Origin: Streptomyces sp. LS1784
GTDB taxonomy: Bacteria; Actinomycetota; Actinomycetes; Streptomycetales; Streptomycetaceae
NCBI RefSeq assembly: GCF_020103755.1
Contig: NZ_JAHSQD010000031.1
Span: 1 to 33,524, forward strand
Reading direction: 5' to 3'
DNA: 33,524 bases
Below are positions 16,981 through 24,183 of this stretch, piece by piece. The position numbers and the translations under genes are program-made. Under the pieces are notes generated by a model. The model was not told the DNA's origin. It saw nothing but the letters and a program-made list of their open reading frames with translations, and ran no database searches. Position 1 is the stretch's first letter. Every line of letters starts with the position of its first letter.

Positions 16981-17035
16981 AATCGGATAGGCGACTCCGT
17001 TTCCGACGATACGGATACACCACTCCGTTTGTCCA
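16981..17035. promoter_or_regulatory. Divergent promoter with two TetR-type operators
   Basis: Two 22-bp imperfect palindromes of the form CGGATA-N5-CTCCGTTT lie at 16981-17002 and 17009-17030, exactly 28 bp apart. On the minus strand a promoter fits: -35 TGGACA (17035-17030), 18-bp spacer, -10 TATCGT (17011-17006). The second palindrome fills that spacer and the first lies at the transcription start, a classical repression layout. Confidence 0.6.
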
Positions 17036-17052
17036 GGCATGGCGAGGATCAG

Positions 17053-17688
17053 GTGACGACGAATCAAACTCCTTCCACCGCAGGCGCGAAGCCCTTGCGT
17101 GCCGACGCGAGGCGCAACCGCGCACGGCTGCTGGAGGTCGCCGAGGCGGTCTTCACCGAGCAGGGCACCGGCGCGTCCACGGAGGAGATCGCCCGGGAGG
17201 CGAAGGTCGGCATCGCCACCGTGTTCCGGCACTTCCCCACCAAGGAAGCCCTGTTGGAAGCGGTGCTCGTCCGGCGACTGGAACGGCTGGTCGAGGAGGG
17301 GCGACGTCTGGCGGACGAGACCGGGCCGGCGGACGCCCTCTTCGCGTTCTTCGACCTGGTGCTGGATCAGTCGCCCGTCAAGAACGCCTTCGCCGCGGCC
17401 CTCGCGGACGCGGGAGTCGACATCCGGGCCGCCACCTCCGAGGCCGGGCGCGCGCTGCGCGAGGTGCTCGCCGCGCTCCTCGAAGGCGCCCAGCAGGCCG
17501 GTGCGGTGCGGCGGGACCTGGAGGTGCCGGAACTGACGGCGATCCTGGTGGGCACCTGCCGCATGCTGGAGCACCTGGACGGCCACCCGGAGTCCGCGAG
17601 GCGCGCCCGCGCGGTCGTCCGCGACGGGCTGAAGGCGCACACCGAGGGCCCGGAAGGGCCTTCACCGCACGGGCGTTCCCGTTCCTGA
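17053..17688 (+). CDS. TetR/AcrR family transcriptional regulator
   Basis: Repressor-type regulator, 211 aa. The N-terminal helix-turn-helix is typical: RNRARLLEVAEAVF, then STEEIAREAKVGIATVFRHF and the closing PTKEALLEAVL (about residues 18-70). The remaining 140 residues form the helical ligand-binding domain; its ligand cannot be inferred. The GTG at 17053 follows GAGGAT; longer in-frame starts would run through the operator region and are unlikely. It is divergent from the SnoaL-like gene, its probable target, and a GC-rich hairpin starts one base after its stop. Confidence 0.92.
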   Translation: MTTNQTPSTAGAKPLRADARRNRARLLEVAEAVFTEQGTGASTEEIAREAKVGIATVFRHFPTKEALLEAVLVRRLERLVEEGRRLADETGPADALFAFFDLVLDQSPVKNAFAAALADAGVDIRAATSEAGRALREVLAALLEGAQQAGAVRRDLEVPELTAILVGTCRMLEHLDGHPESARRARAVVRDGLKAHTEGPEGPSPHGRSRS

Positions 17689-17689
17689 C

Positions 17690-17707
17690 GGTGGGGTTAT
17701 CCCCACC
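17690..17707 (+). promoter_or_regulatory. Short perfect palindrome after tetR and before the ABC operon
   Basis: GGTGGGG-TTAT-CCCCACC is a perfect 7-bp stem with 4-nt loop. It begins one base after the tetR stop and lies 55 bp ahead of a candidate -10 box. It may be the tetR terminator or an operator for a transcription factor acting on the exporter operon. Confidence 0.45.
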
Positions 17708-17752
17708 CCACGTCCGCCAGCCGCCTCCATGGTTCGCGCCACCCGCCGTTCC

Positions 17753-17758
17753 TAGCCT
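17753..17758 (+). promoter_or_regulatory. Candidate -10 box of the FtsX-type exporter operon
   Basis: TAGCCT fits TANNNT and lies 46 nt before the ATG at 17805. TGGTTC 17 bp upstream is a poor -35, which would suit an activated promoter. Confidence 0.4.
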
Positions 17759-17804
17759 GGACCACGTCGCAGACGAACGACGATCCACAAGGGAAGGCAG
17801 CACC

Positions 17805-18605
17805 ATGGCATCCCGCCGCCACCGCCCGGAGCACGGGCCGACCGGGCCCCACGACCCCGCCCACCCCGCGATCGAACTGCGCGCGGTGCGACGCAGCTAC
17901 GGGCGCGGCGGCGAGGCGGTGCACGCGCTGCGCGGGGTCGACCTCGCGTTGGGCCACGGCAGCTTCACCGCCGTGATGGGGCCTTCCGGCTCGGGCAAGA
18001 GCACCTTCCTGCAGTGTGCGGCGGGCCTGGACAGGCCGACCTCGGGTGAGGTGTTCCTCGGCGGTGAGGAGATCACCGGGCTGAGCGAGAACCGGCTCAC
18101 CGTGCTGCGGCGCAGCCGGGTCGGGTTCGTGTTCCAGTCCTTCAACCTGCTGCCCTCGCTGACCGTGCTGCAGAACGTCCTGCTGCCGCTGCGCCTCGCC
18201 GGTGAGCGTCAGGACCGCGGCCGTGCGAGGGAGTTACTGGCACAGGTGGGTCTCGCTGAGCACGCCTCGCGCCGCCCCGGCCAGTTGTCCGGCGGCCAGC
18301 AGCAGCGGGTGGCGATCGCCCGGGCGCTGATCACCCGCCCCGACGTGGTGTTCGCGGACGAGCCGACCGGCGCGCTGGACACCCGCACCGCGCACGAGGT
18401 GCTCGGCCTGCTGCGCCGTGCCGTGGACACGATGGGCGCGACGGTGGTCATGGTGACCCACGACCCGGTGGCCGCTTCCTTCGCCGACCGGGTGGTCTTC
18501 CTGGCCGACGGCGCCCTGGCGGGCGAACTGCACCACCCCGACCCGCAGTCCGTCGCCGACCGGATGGTCGCCCTGTCCACCGCCCCGGTGGGGACGACGG
18601 CATGA
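17805..18605 (+). CDS. ABC transporter ATP-binding protein (MacB/LolD type)
   Basis: ATPase of a mechanotransmitting (type VII) exporter, 266 aa. Walker A GPSGSGKST starts at residue 59, the LSGGQQQR signature at 161, Walker B VVFADE ends at Glu186, and the switch His is at 219 in VTHD. The Q-loop reads FVFQSFNLLP, typical for MacB/LolD partners. The N-terminal 22 residues are rich in His and Pro and probably disordered. ATG at 17805 follows AAGGGAAGG. Stop overlaps the permease ATG (ATGA), so the two are a unit. Such actinobacterial pairs are often linked to peptide or antibiotic resistance; the substrate here is unknown. Confidence 0.93.
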   Translation: MASRRHRPEHGPTGPHDPAHPAIELRAVRRSYGRGGEAVHALRGVDLALGHGSFTAVMGPSGSGKSTFLQCAAGLDRPTSGEVFLGGEEITGLSENRLTVLRRSRVGFVFQSFNLLPSLTVLQNVLLPLRLAGERQDRGRARELLAQVGLAEHASRRPGQLSGGQQQRVAIARALITRPDVVFADEPTGALDTRTAHEVLGLLRRAVDTMGATVVMVTHDPVAASFADRVVFLADGALAGELHHPDPQSVADRMVALSTAPVGTTA

Positions 18606-21202
18606 GCAACGGACTCGCGCGCTCCTCGGTGTGCTTCCGGCCCGCGTCCTTCGCGGGCACCTTCATCGCCCTGCTGTTCGGTGCGGCGGTCATCATGGGC
18701 TGCGGCACCCTGCTGCAGACCGGCATCACCGCGAGCGTGCCCCCGGTGCGCTACGCGAACGCGCCCGTGGTCGTCGCGGCCAATCCGGACGTCACGATCA
18801 TCCGCCAGGTCTCCGACAAGGAGAAGACCGTCGAACGGCCGGTGTCCGACCGGGCCCGCGTGGACGCCGCCCTGGCCCAGCGCATCGCCGCGCAGCCCGG
18901 TGTCGCGGCGGCCCGCCCCGACACCGCCTTCCCGGTCCAGCCGGGTCCGGCCACGCCCGGCCTGACCGGGCGCGGGTACGCGGCGCTCGGTATCGCCGGC
19001 GGTACGGACGTCCTGGTCGAGGGCCGCGCCCCCGGCCCGGGCGAGGTGGTCCTGGACGCCGCCACCGCACGGGACGCCCGGCTGGCACCCGGCGCGAGCC
19101 TCACGCTGGTCGCACCCGGCGGCAGCGACACCTACCGGATCTCCGGCCTGGCCGCGCCGCAGGGCGCCGGCCCGACGGCCTGGTTCGCCGACGGCGTGGC
19201 CGGGCAGCTCTCCGGTCACCCCGGCCGGGTGGACGCCATCGCCGTCCAGCCGCGCGAGGGCGTCGACGCCAAGGAACTCGCCCGCCGGCTCCGCGAAGCC
19301 CTCCGTGACACCGCCGGCCCGCAGGCCGCCGGAGCGTCCCCCACCGGGATCAGGGTGGTCACCGGCGACGGCCGCGGCTCCGTCGAACATCCGGCGCTCG
19401 GGCAGAGCCGGACGCTGCTCATCGCGATCGGCGGCTCCTTCGGCGGCACCGCCACCATGACGGCCGTCTTCGTGGTGGTGTCCACCATCGCCCTGGCCAT
19501 CGGCCAGCGGGCCCGCGAGTTCGCCCTGCTGCGCGCCGTCGGCGCGACCCCCCGTCAGATCCGCCGCACGATCGCCACGGAGGCGCTGCTGGTGGCCCCC
19601 CTCGCCGGTGCGCTCGGCCTCATCCCGGGCGTGGCGCTGGCCCGCTGGTGGTTCGACGGGCTGGTCTCGCGCGGCGCCGTCCCCGAGGGCGTCGAACTGG
19701 ACGTCGGCCCGATCCCGGCGCTCGTCGCCGTGGCCACCTGCCTGCTCGCCGCACTGGCCGCCGGCTACCTCGCCGCGCACCGTCCCTCCGGCCTGCGCCC
19801 CGGCCAGGCGCTCGGCGAGGCGTCGGTGGAGGCCGGACGGGCGGGCGTGGTGCGGACCCTCCTCGGCCTGGTGGCCATCGCCGGCGGCGTCGTGCTGACC
19901 GTCGTCGCCGCCAACCTGAGCGGCGAGAACGCCGCCAACACCGCGCTCGGCGTGGTCATGTGCTTCCTGGTGGCCATCGCCCTGCTCGGCCCCTGGGTGG
20001 CCCGGATCGCCGCCGGGGTGCTCGGCCTGCCGCTGCGGGCGGGCGCGGGCGGCACCTCCGGCTCGCTGGCCGCCGACAACGCCCGGGCCAACGCCCGCCG
20101 GCTGACCTCCGCGATCACGCCCATCGCGATGGTCAGCGCCTTCTGCGGCACCATGCTGTTCATCCAGAGCACCGTCCAGCACGCCACCGGCGAGCAGGTG
20201 CGTGACGGGGTCGTCGCCGACCACGTGCTCGGCTCGACCGGCCCGGGCCTGCCCGCCGCCACCGCCGAACGGGCCGCCCAGGTGCCCGGCGTCGACGCCG
20301 CGATCGGCCTGCTGCGCACCGGAGCCGTCTACCGCTCCGACGGGAAGCTCCGCTCCGCCAACGTCCTCGGCGTGTCCGGCGACCCGGCGAAGCTGCCCCG
20401 GGTGCTCGACCTGGGCGTGCGCAGCGGCTCGCTCGCCGACCTCGCCCGGAGCACCGACACCGTCGCCCTCGACGCGACCCTCGCCGACAAGCTCGGCCTC
20501 AAGGTCGGCGACCGCGCCGCCTTCTGGCTCGGCGACGGCGCCCAGACACAGCAGACGGTCGTCGCCACGTACGAACGCGGGCTCGGCTTCGGGCAACTGA
20601 TCCTGCCCCGGGCGGCCGTCGCCGCACACGCCGGCGTCGCCTATGACAGTCAGGTGCTCGTCGCGGACGCCCCCGGCGCCGACCGCGCCGACGTCGCCGC
20701 CCGGCTGGCGAAGCTCCCCGGCGACACCGCAGCCCCCGGAGAGGCCGCGGTTGGCGGGATCACGGAGACCGACCGGGCCGGGTACGTCGCGCAGACCGAC
20801 CGCAAGCGCGAGTCCGGTGACTGGGCGAACTCCGTCATGGCGGGCGTCCTCGGCGGCTTCGCGGCGATCACCGCCGCCAACACGCTGGTGATGACGGTCC
20901 TGGACCGGAGCCGCGAGGTGGCGCTGCTGCGCCTCACCGGTGCCACCCGGCGGCAGGTGCGCGGCATGATGCGCTGGGAGGCGCTGCTGGTGGCCGCGGC
21001 CGGGCTGCTGCTGGGCAGTCTGATCGCCTGGATCACCCTGGTGCCGATCGCCCGGGGACTGGCCGGCGCCTCGCCGTACGTTCCGCCGGGCACCGCCCTG
21101 CCGCTGGCTGCCGGGGCCGTGGTGCTCTGCCTCGCCGCGACAGCCCTGCCGGCCCGGGCCCTGCTGAGGTCCCGTCCGCTCGCGGCGAGCGGACGGCGGT
21201 AA
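18602..21202 (+). CDS. FtsX-like ABC permease with two FtsX domains
   Basis: Large permease, 866 aa, of the duplicated actinobacterial type that works as a single chain. An N-terminal membrane helix (about 18-38) is followed by a periplasmic domain, then the first FtsX domain at about 275-400 (containing REFALLRAVGATPRQIRR), two further membrane helices at about 413-470, a second external domain, and the second FtsX domain at about 740-860 (REVALLRLTGATRRQVRGM). The repeated LLRxxGAT coupling motifs contact the ATPase. It pairs with the upstream ATPase. A perfect 20-bp hairpin follows 34 bp after the stop. Confidence 0.93.
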   Translation: MSNGLARSSVCFRPASFAGTFIALLFGAAVIMGCGTLLQTGITASVPPVRYANAPVVVAANPDVTIIRQVSDKEKTVERPVSDRARVDAALAQRIAAQPGVAAARPDTAFPVQPGPATPGLTGRGYAALGIAGGTDVLVEGRAPGPGEVVLDAATARDARLAPGASLTLVAPGGSDTYRISGLAAPQGAGPTAWFADGVAGQLSGHPGRVDAIAVQPREGVDAKELARRLREALRDTAGPQAAGASPTGIRVVTGDGRGSVEHPALGQSRTLLIAIGGSFGGTATMTAVFVVVSTIALAIGQRAREFALLRAVGATPRQIRRTIATEALLVAPLAGALGLIPGVALARWWFDGLVSRGAVPEGVELDVGPIPALVAVATCLLAALAAGYLAAHRPSGLRPGQALGEASVEAGRAGVVRTLLGLVAIAGGVVLTVVAANLSGENAANTALGVVMCFLVAIALLGPWVARIAAGVLGLPLRAGAGGTSGSLAADNARANARRLTSAITPIAMVSAFCGTMLFIQSTVQHATGEQVRDGVVADHVLGSTGPGLPAATAERAAQVPGVDAAIGLLRTGAVYRSDGKLRSANVLGVSGDPAKLPRVLDLGVRSGSLADLARSTDTVALDATLADKLGLKVGDRAAFWLGDGAQTQQTVVATYERGLGFGQLILPRAAVAAHAGVAYDSQVLVADAPGADRADVAARLAKLPGDTAAPGEAAVGGITETDRAGYVAQTDRKRESGDWANSVMAGVLGGFAAITAANTLVMTVLDRSREVALLRLTGATRRQVRGMMRWEALLVAAAGLLLGSLIAWITLVPIARGLAGASPYVPPGTALPLAAGAVVLCLAATALPARALLRSRPLAASGRR

Positions 21203-21236
21203 GGGAACGGCCGCACCGGGGCCGACCCGGATGGTG

Positions 21237-21280
21237 GACCCGAACGGGCGGTACGCGGCGGCGTACCGCCCGTTCGGGTC
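21237..21280 (+). terminator. Perfect 20-bp hairpin terminator
   Basis: Arms 21237-21256 and 21261-21280 are exactly complementary around a GGCG loop, directly after the permease gene. No T-tract. Confidence 0.85.
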
Positions 21281-21648
21281 GCGCACGTCATTCGGCTTCG
21301 GCGGCCGCCCCAGCGGTAGCGGCTCCTGTCGTCGAGGTTCCGTGACGGCCCATTGACGGCGGGAATTCCGGATATGCCTCGACCAGTATCGGATTTCCGC
21401 CCCCGTTTCCCTTGGTAGATGCCTACCTGGCGGTCTTGCGACCGTATGCGAAGAAATGTCTGGTTCGTACAGGATGGCTGTCTGGTTCGGAACCATACGA
21501 AGCCGCTGACTGTCTGGAATCGAACTAGACACTTCCTGTGATTGCGTTAGATTTGGCGAAGGTCCACAGGGCGAACGTGGGCCGGGTGAAGGAGTGGGGA
21601 TTTTCTCCCCCGATGCGGGGATGAATCTGCCTTAGTGGAGGGGATTTG
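21281..21648 (+). promoter_or_regulatory. Long upstream region of the small Cys-containing secreted protein
   Basis: No gene is seen here and the base composition is less GC-rich than its surroundings. TGTCTGG occurs at 21457, 21479 and 21511; the first two extend to TGTCTGGTTCG. The third begins an inverted repeat TGTCT-N11-AGACA (21511-21531). A good promoter overlaps it: -35 TAGACA (21526-21531), 16-bp spacer, -10 TAGATT (21548-21553). The gene's ATG is about 90 bp further on, with GGAGGGG at 21637-21643. The repeats are probable binding sites of a regulator not encoded next to them. Confidence 0.55.
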
Positions 21649-21954
21649 ATGTTCAAGGTACGCGCATTGACAATGGCGGCAGTCGCCGCGGGCTCCCTCG
21701 CGCTCGGCGTGGGCACCGCCGCACCGGCGTCGGCGGAAGTGAGTCACAACTGCCAACTGTGGACCGACGCCACCACGTTCGGCGCCAACTGCCTGCGCGA
21801 CGACTACGCCATCGTCTTCCGGGCCAAGGCCAACTGCAAGAACGGCCAGACCGTGTACGGGGCATGGAAGGCGACTGGCGGCGGCACCTGGAGCTATGCG
21901 TACTGCAGCAGTGTGAACTCCGGGGTCGCCACGGTCGATGCCGAGTTCAAGTGA
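21649..21954 (+). CDS. Small secreted protein with four cysteines
   Basis: Exported protein of 101 aa. The signal peptide is clear (MFKVRALT, then a hydrophobic AAVAAGSLALGVGTAAPASA), with cleavage after ASA near residue 29. The mature domain of about 72 residues carries four cysteines (HNCQLW, GANCLRD, ANCKNG, AYCSS), enough for two disulfides, and many aromatic residues. It resembles small secreted beta-rich proteins common in streptomycetes but I cannot name the family. Start ATG at 21649 has GGAGGGG 5 nt before it. It has its own promoter with repeated upstream elements and its own terminator. Confidence 0.85.
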   Translation: MFKVRALTMAAVAAGSLALGVGTAAPASAEVSHNCQLWTDATTFGANCLRDDYAIVFRAKANCKNGQTVYGAWKATGGGTWSYAYCSSVNSGVATVDAEFK

Positions 21955-22019
21955 GGTAGGGGCGATTTCCCCTGAGTGGTTCGCGGCCCGGGAGGGTCGC
22001 GTCTGACTGCAAGGGGGTG

Positions 22020-22060
22020 GGGGCCGTCGGGATTCCTGTCGCAGGAATTCCGGCGGCCCC
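22020..22060 (+). terminator. Hairpin terminator after small secreted protein
   Basis: Arms 22020-22036 and 22044-22060 pair over 17 bp with two G-U pairs around a 7-nt loop, 65 bp past the stop codon. Confidence 0.75.
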
Positions 22061-22254
22061 GCCGGCGTATAACGTAATTCGGCCCTGTGATTGAATTCGG
22101 TGAACTCGCCGGAATGCCGACCGTGCCGCCCGGTGCGCAGAGGAGCTCGGCGCCGGCGACCGTGCCGGAGCCGCTGACGACTCGCAGAGCCCTCAAGCGG
22201 ATGGATCACGAGGTCGCACCGGAGTGCCAGGGGCAGGGCGTCACCCGTTTCCGG
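22061..22254. other. Non-coding stretch with a possible coding remnant
   Basis: No intact gene. On the minus strand, about 22095-22200, one frame reads plausibly (VVSGSGTVAGAELLCAPGG) with G/C-rich third positions, but it has no start, domain or clean end. It may be a remnant of a gene lost next to the first repeat. Confidence 0.25.
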
Positions 22255-22454
22255 GCCGCGAATGCGGAAGGGTCCGGCGCCTGTGTAGGTGCCGGACCCT
22301 TCCGACGGTGGAGCGCCAGGCCCGGGTTGCACGGACTCTTCCTACTGAAAGTAGGACGTGCTCTGGTAGCACCGCTGACGCCTGACGAGGACTCATGTTC
22401 CTCGCGACGAAGGGAATATTAGCAGCCCAACGCCCGTGTGCCGAATCGCGGTCC
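22255..22454. repeat. Direct repeat of about 195 bp, copy 1
   Basis: First of three near-identical copies. It runs from GCCGCGAATGCGG to the conserved CCGAATCG and includes the 17-bp hairpin at 22265-22304, the stems CCTAC/GTAGG, GTGCT/AGCAC and CGAGGA/TCCTCG, and the ATATTA block. Compared with copies 2 and 3 it differs just inside the -10 end (GACGAAGGG instead of GACATCAGG), after the hairpin (CCGACGG instead of CCGGTTG), at one base in the hairpin, and at scattered bases in the upstream flank. Confidence 0.95.
22263..22410 (-). ncRNA. Candidate structured small RNA, copy 1
   Basis: Read on the minus strand: TAATAT at 22421-22416 as -10, start near 22410, then the hairpins CGAGGA/TCCTCG, GTGCT/AGCAC and CCTAC/GTAGG, and the terminator-like stem at 22304-22265. 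In this copy the stem has an A-C mismatch on the minus strand (G-U on the plus strand). The hairpin loop contains an ATG with a nearby GAGGA, so a short peptide cannot be excluded. No known RNA family was recognised. Confidence 0.4.
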
Positions 22455-22470
22455 GGAGGCGGCCGGGCCG

Positions 22471-22623
22471 GACGTCCTCGCGAAATTCGAGGGCCTCGGC
22501 GGGCTACCTGTCGAACCGCTTCTGGGACCCGGAGGACATTGCCGTCCTGGCCCGCCGGCCCACGCCCGGGGACGCCGAGCGGGTGGACATCGTGGTGGGC
22601 ACGGGCGTCAGCGACGACGTGCC
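22471..22623 (+). pseudogene. Frameshifted gene fragment between repeats 1 and 2
   Basis: Two adjacent frames carry protein-like sequence with G/C-rich third codon positions: first DVLAKFEGLGG, then, one base later, YLSNRFWDPEDIAVLARRP continuing to VVGTGVSDDV. A single extra G in the GGCGGG run would explain the shift. There is no proper start, and the fragment stops abruptly near CCTAGG (22628), where sequence of opposite polarity begins. I do not recognise the parent family. It is best read as a piece of a decayed accessory gene. Confidence 0.45.
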
Positions 22624-22710
22624 GAGGCCTAGGTCCAGCGTCCACTGGAGACGCTCGCTGTCCGGGGTGGCGGTCCACCAGTAGTCGAACAGGTCCTGAG
22701 GACCGGACAC
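22504..22710 (-). pseudogene. Truncated gene: intact 5' end fused to foreign sequence
   Basis: GTG at 22710 is preceded by AGGAGG at 22722-22717 with ideal 6-nt spacing. The first 30 codons (SGPQDLFDYWWTATPDSER, then LQWTLDLG) look like a real protein N-terminus. From about 22623 on, the frame runs antisense through the other fragment and becomes Ser/Thr/Arg-rich until a stop at 22504. This suggests a gene broken by rearrangement soon after its start. The parent family is not recognised. Confidence 0.45.
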
Positions 22711-22736
22711 CGTGGGCCTCCTGGAGCGGCCGAGCC

Positions 22737-22936
22737 GCCGCGAATGCGGAAGGGTCCGGCACCTGTGTAGGTGCCGGACCCTTCCGGTTGTGGAGCGCCA
22801 GGCCCGGGTTGCACGGACTCTTCCTACTGAAAGTAGGACGTGCTCTGGTAGCACCGCTGACGCCTGACGAGGACTCATGTTCCTCGCGACATCAGGAATA
22901 TTAGCAGCTCAACGCCCCTGCGCCGAATCGTGGTCC
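22737..22936. repeat. Direct repeat of about 195 bp, copy 2
   Basis: Second copy, same orientation, 482 bp after copy 1. Hairpin arms are at 22747-22763 and 22770-22786 (perfect 17 bp, TGTGTA loop on the plus strand). The minus-strand flank before the -10 box reads as the end of an open frame, HDSAQGR-stop, matching the C-terminal end HDSAHRH-stop of the Imm49 gene at copy 3. Together with copy 3 it brackets the HEAT-repeat gene. Confidence 0.95.
22745..22892 (-). ncRNA. Candidate structured small RNA, copy 2
   Basis: Minus strand: -10 TAATAT at 22903-22898, start near 22892, the same internal hairpins, and a perfect 17-bp terminal stem (22786-22747). The CGAGGA/TCCTCG stem is extended by one G-U pair here, which is G-C in copy 3. 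Confidence 0.45.
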
Positions 22937-23059
22937 CGGGGCGCGGACTCACGCCCATCAGGCCTCCGCTCCCTGGCCACGAAGGCCGGGGCCGGCTGCT
23001 GAGGCGGGCGGCAGGAATCCAGTACCCCGGCACCCGGCCCTTCGGATATGAAGGCGCAC

Positions 23060-24145
23060 ATGGACAACGCGGTGGAGTTGACGGGGCGCATGATGACGGC
23101 GGCGCGAACGGCGGAGGCCTCGGAGGCGGACCAGGACTCGCACGCCTACTGGGCGCTGGTCCGGGAGGCGGCGGAGGGGGAGAGCGGGGAGACCGCGCTG
23201 CGCTGCGGCTTGGGGCTGCTGGATTCGGCCGATGTCCTGGAGCGACAGGTGGGCTGCGACCTGGTGGGAAACGCGGCCGGCGCGCACGAGTCGCTGCGGA
23301 GCGAGGCGGCGACCGCCCTGATGGCGCTGGCCGAGGCGGAGACGGAGGTCCGCGTGTTGCGTTCCCTCGTTGTCGGCCTGGGGTGGGCGCAGGACCCGCG
23401 CGCGGTTCCCGTGCTGGTACGGCTTTCCGAACACGAGGACGCCGACCTGCGGCTTCAGGTCGCCTCGGCGATCGGCTCCGCCAGCAGCGGACTGCCCGAC
23501 GGGCCCGATGTGCGGGCCCTGATCCGGCTCACCGAGGACCAGGACCCCGAGGTCCGCAACTGGGCGGCCTTCACGTTGGGAGTCCAACTGGACCAGGACA
23601 CGACCGCCATCAGGGACGCGCTGTGGAAGTGCACCACCGATGAGTACGGCGAGGTCCGGGAGGAGGGCGCGCGAGGGCTGGCCAGACGGCACGACCTGCG
23701 GGCCGTCCCACTGATCGCGCAGCTGCTGGGCTCCGACGACTGGTCTCACCTCCTCACCCTGGACGCAGCGGCGATCCTGGGCGTCCCCGAGCTCCTGCCG
23801 GCTCTGGACGCCTGTGAGTTCGACGCCTGCGAAACCGACCGGGCCATCGCGGCCTGCGACCCGGCGCGGCGGGCCCGGATGGAGGACGACGCCTGGAGGG
23901 TCGTCGTGGAGCTGGAGCGGCTGCGCCCCGGCATCGGCGCGGCGCTCAGCTCACCGCGCTACGAGTCGGTGCACTGTCTGCAGGTGACCCTCCCGGATGC
24001 GGTCGACGCATGCTACGACGCGGCCTCACTGCTCGCCCGCGCCGGCGGGGACCCGGTGCGGGCAGCCGAGCTGGTGGTGGCCGACCTCGCTGCTCCTGCC
24101 GGGAGCGGACCGCGGACTGACGGTCTCCCGGAGTCCTCGGGCTGA
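23060..24145 (+). CDS. HEAT-repeat protein
   Basis: All-helical protein of 361 aa. HEAT units are visible from about residue 50 to 215: LLDSADVLERQVGCDLVG, RSLVVGLGWAQDPRAVPVLV, EDADLRLQVASAIGSA, DQDPEVRNWAAFTLG, EYGEVREEGARGLARRHD. The last 130 residues are less regular. Such proteins are protein-interaction scaffolds and, in actinobacteria, often serve as or beside immunity proteins. The ATG at 23060 has GAAGG 5 nt upstream; an ATG at 23048 would add four residues but lacks a ribosome site. It lies alone between repeats 2 and 3, like a cassette. Role as an immunity protein is inference from context. Confidence 0.85.
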   Translation: MDNAVELTGRMMTAARTAEASEADQDSHAYWALVREAAEGESGETALRCGLGLLDSADVLERQVGCDLVGNAAGAHESLRSEAATALMALAEAETEVRVLRSLVVGLGWAQDPRAVPVLVRLSEHEDADLRLQVASAIGSASSGLPDGPDVRALIRLTEDQDPEVRNWAAFTLGVQLDQDTTAIRDALWKCTTDEYGEVREEGARGLARRHDLRAVPLIAQLLGSDDWSHLLTLDAAAILGVPELLPALDACEFDACETDRAIAACDPARRARMEDDAWRVVVELERLRPGIGAALSSPRYESVHCLQVTLPDAVDACYDAASLLARAGGDPVRAAELVVADLAAPAGSGPRTDGLPESSG

Positions 24146-24183
24146 GCGTCGCCGAGGGGGCCGCCAGTGCCGCATGGGCGGGG

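Noticed and set aside
21505..21535. tRNA T-arm on the minus strand
   Set aside because: GTTCGATTCC resembles a T-loop, but no cloverleaf or acceptor stem can be built around it.
22431..22915. Integron attC sites in the repeats
   Set aside because: RYYYAAC-like words (GCCCAAC, GCTCAAC) occur in copies 1 and 2, but no matching GTTRRRY lies at the right distance, copy 3 lacks the word, and there is no integrase.
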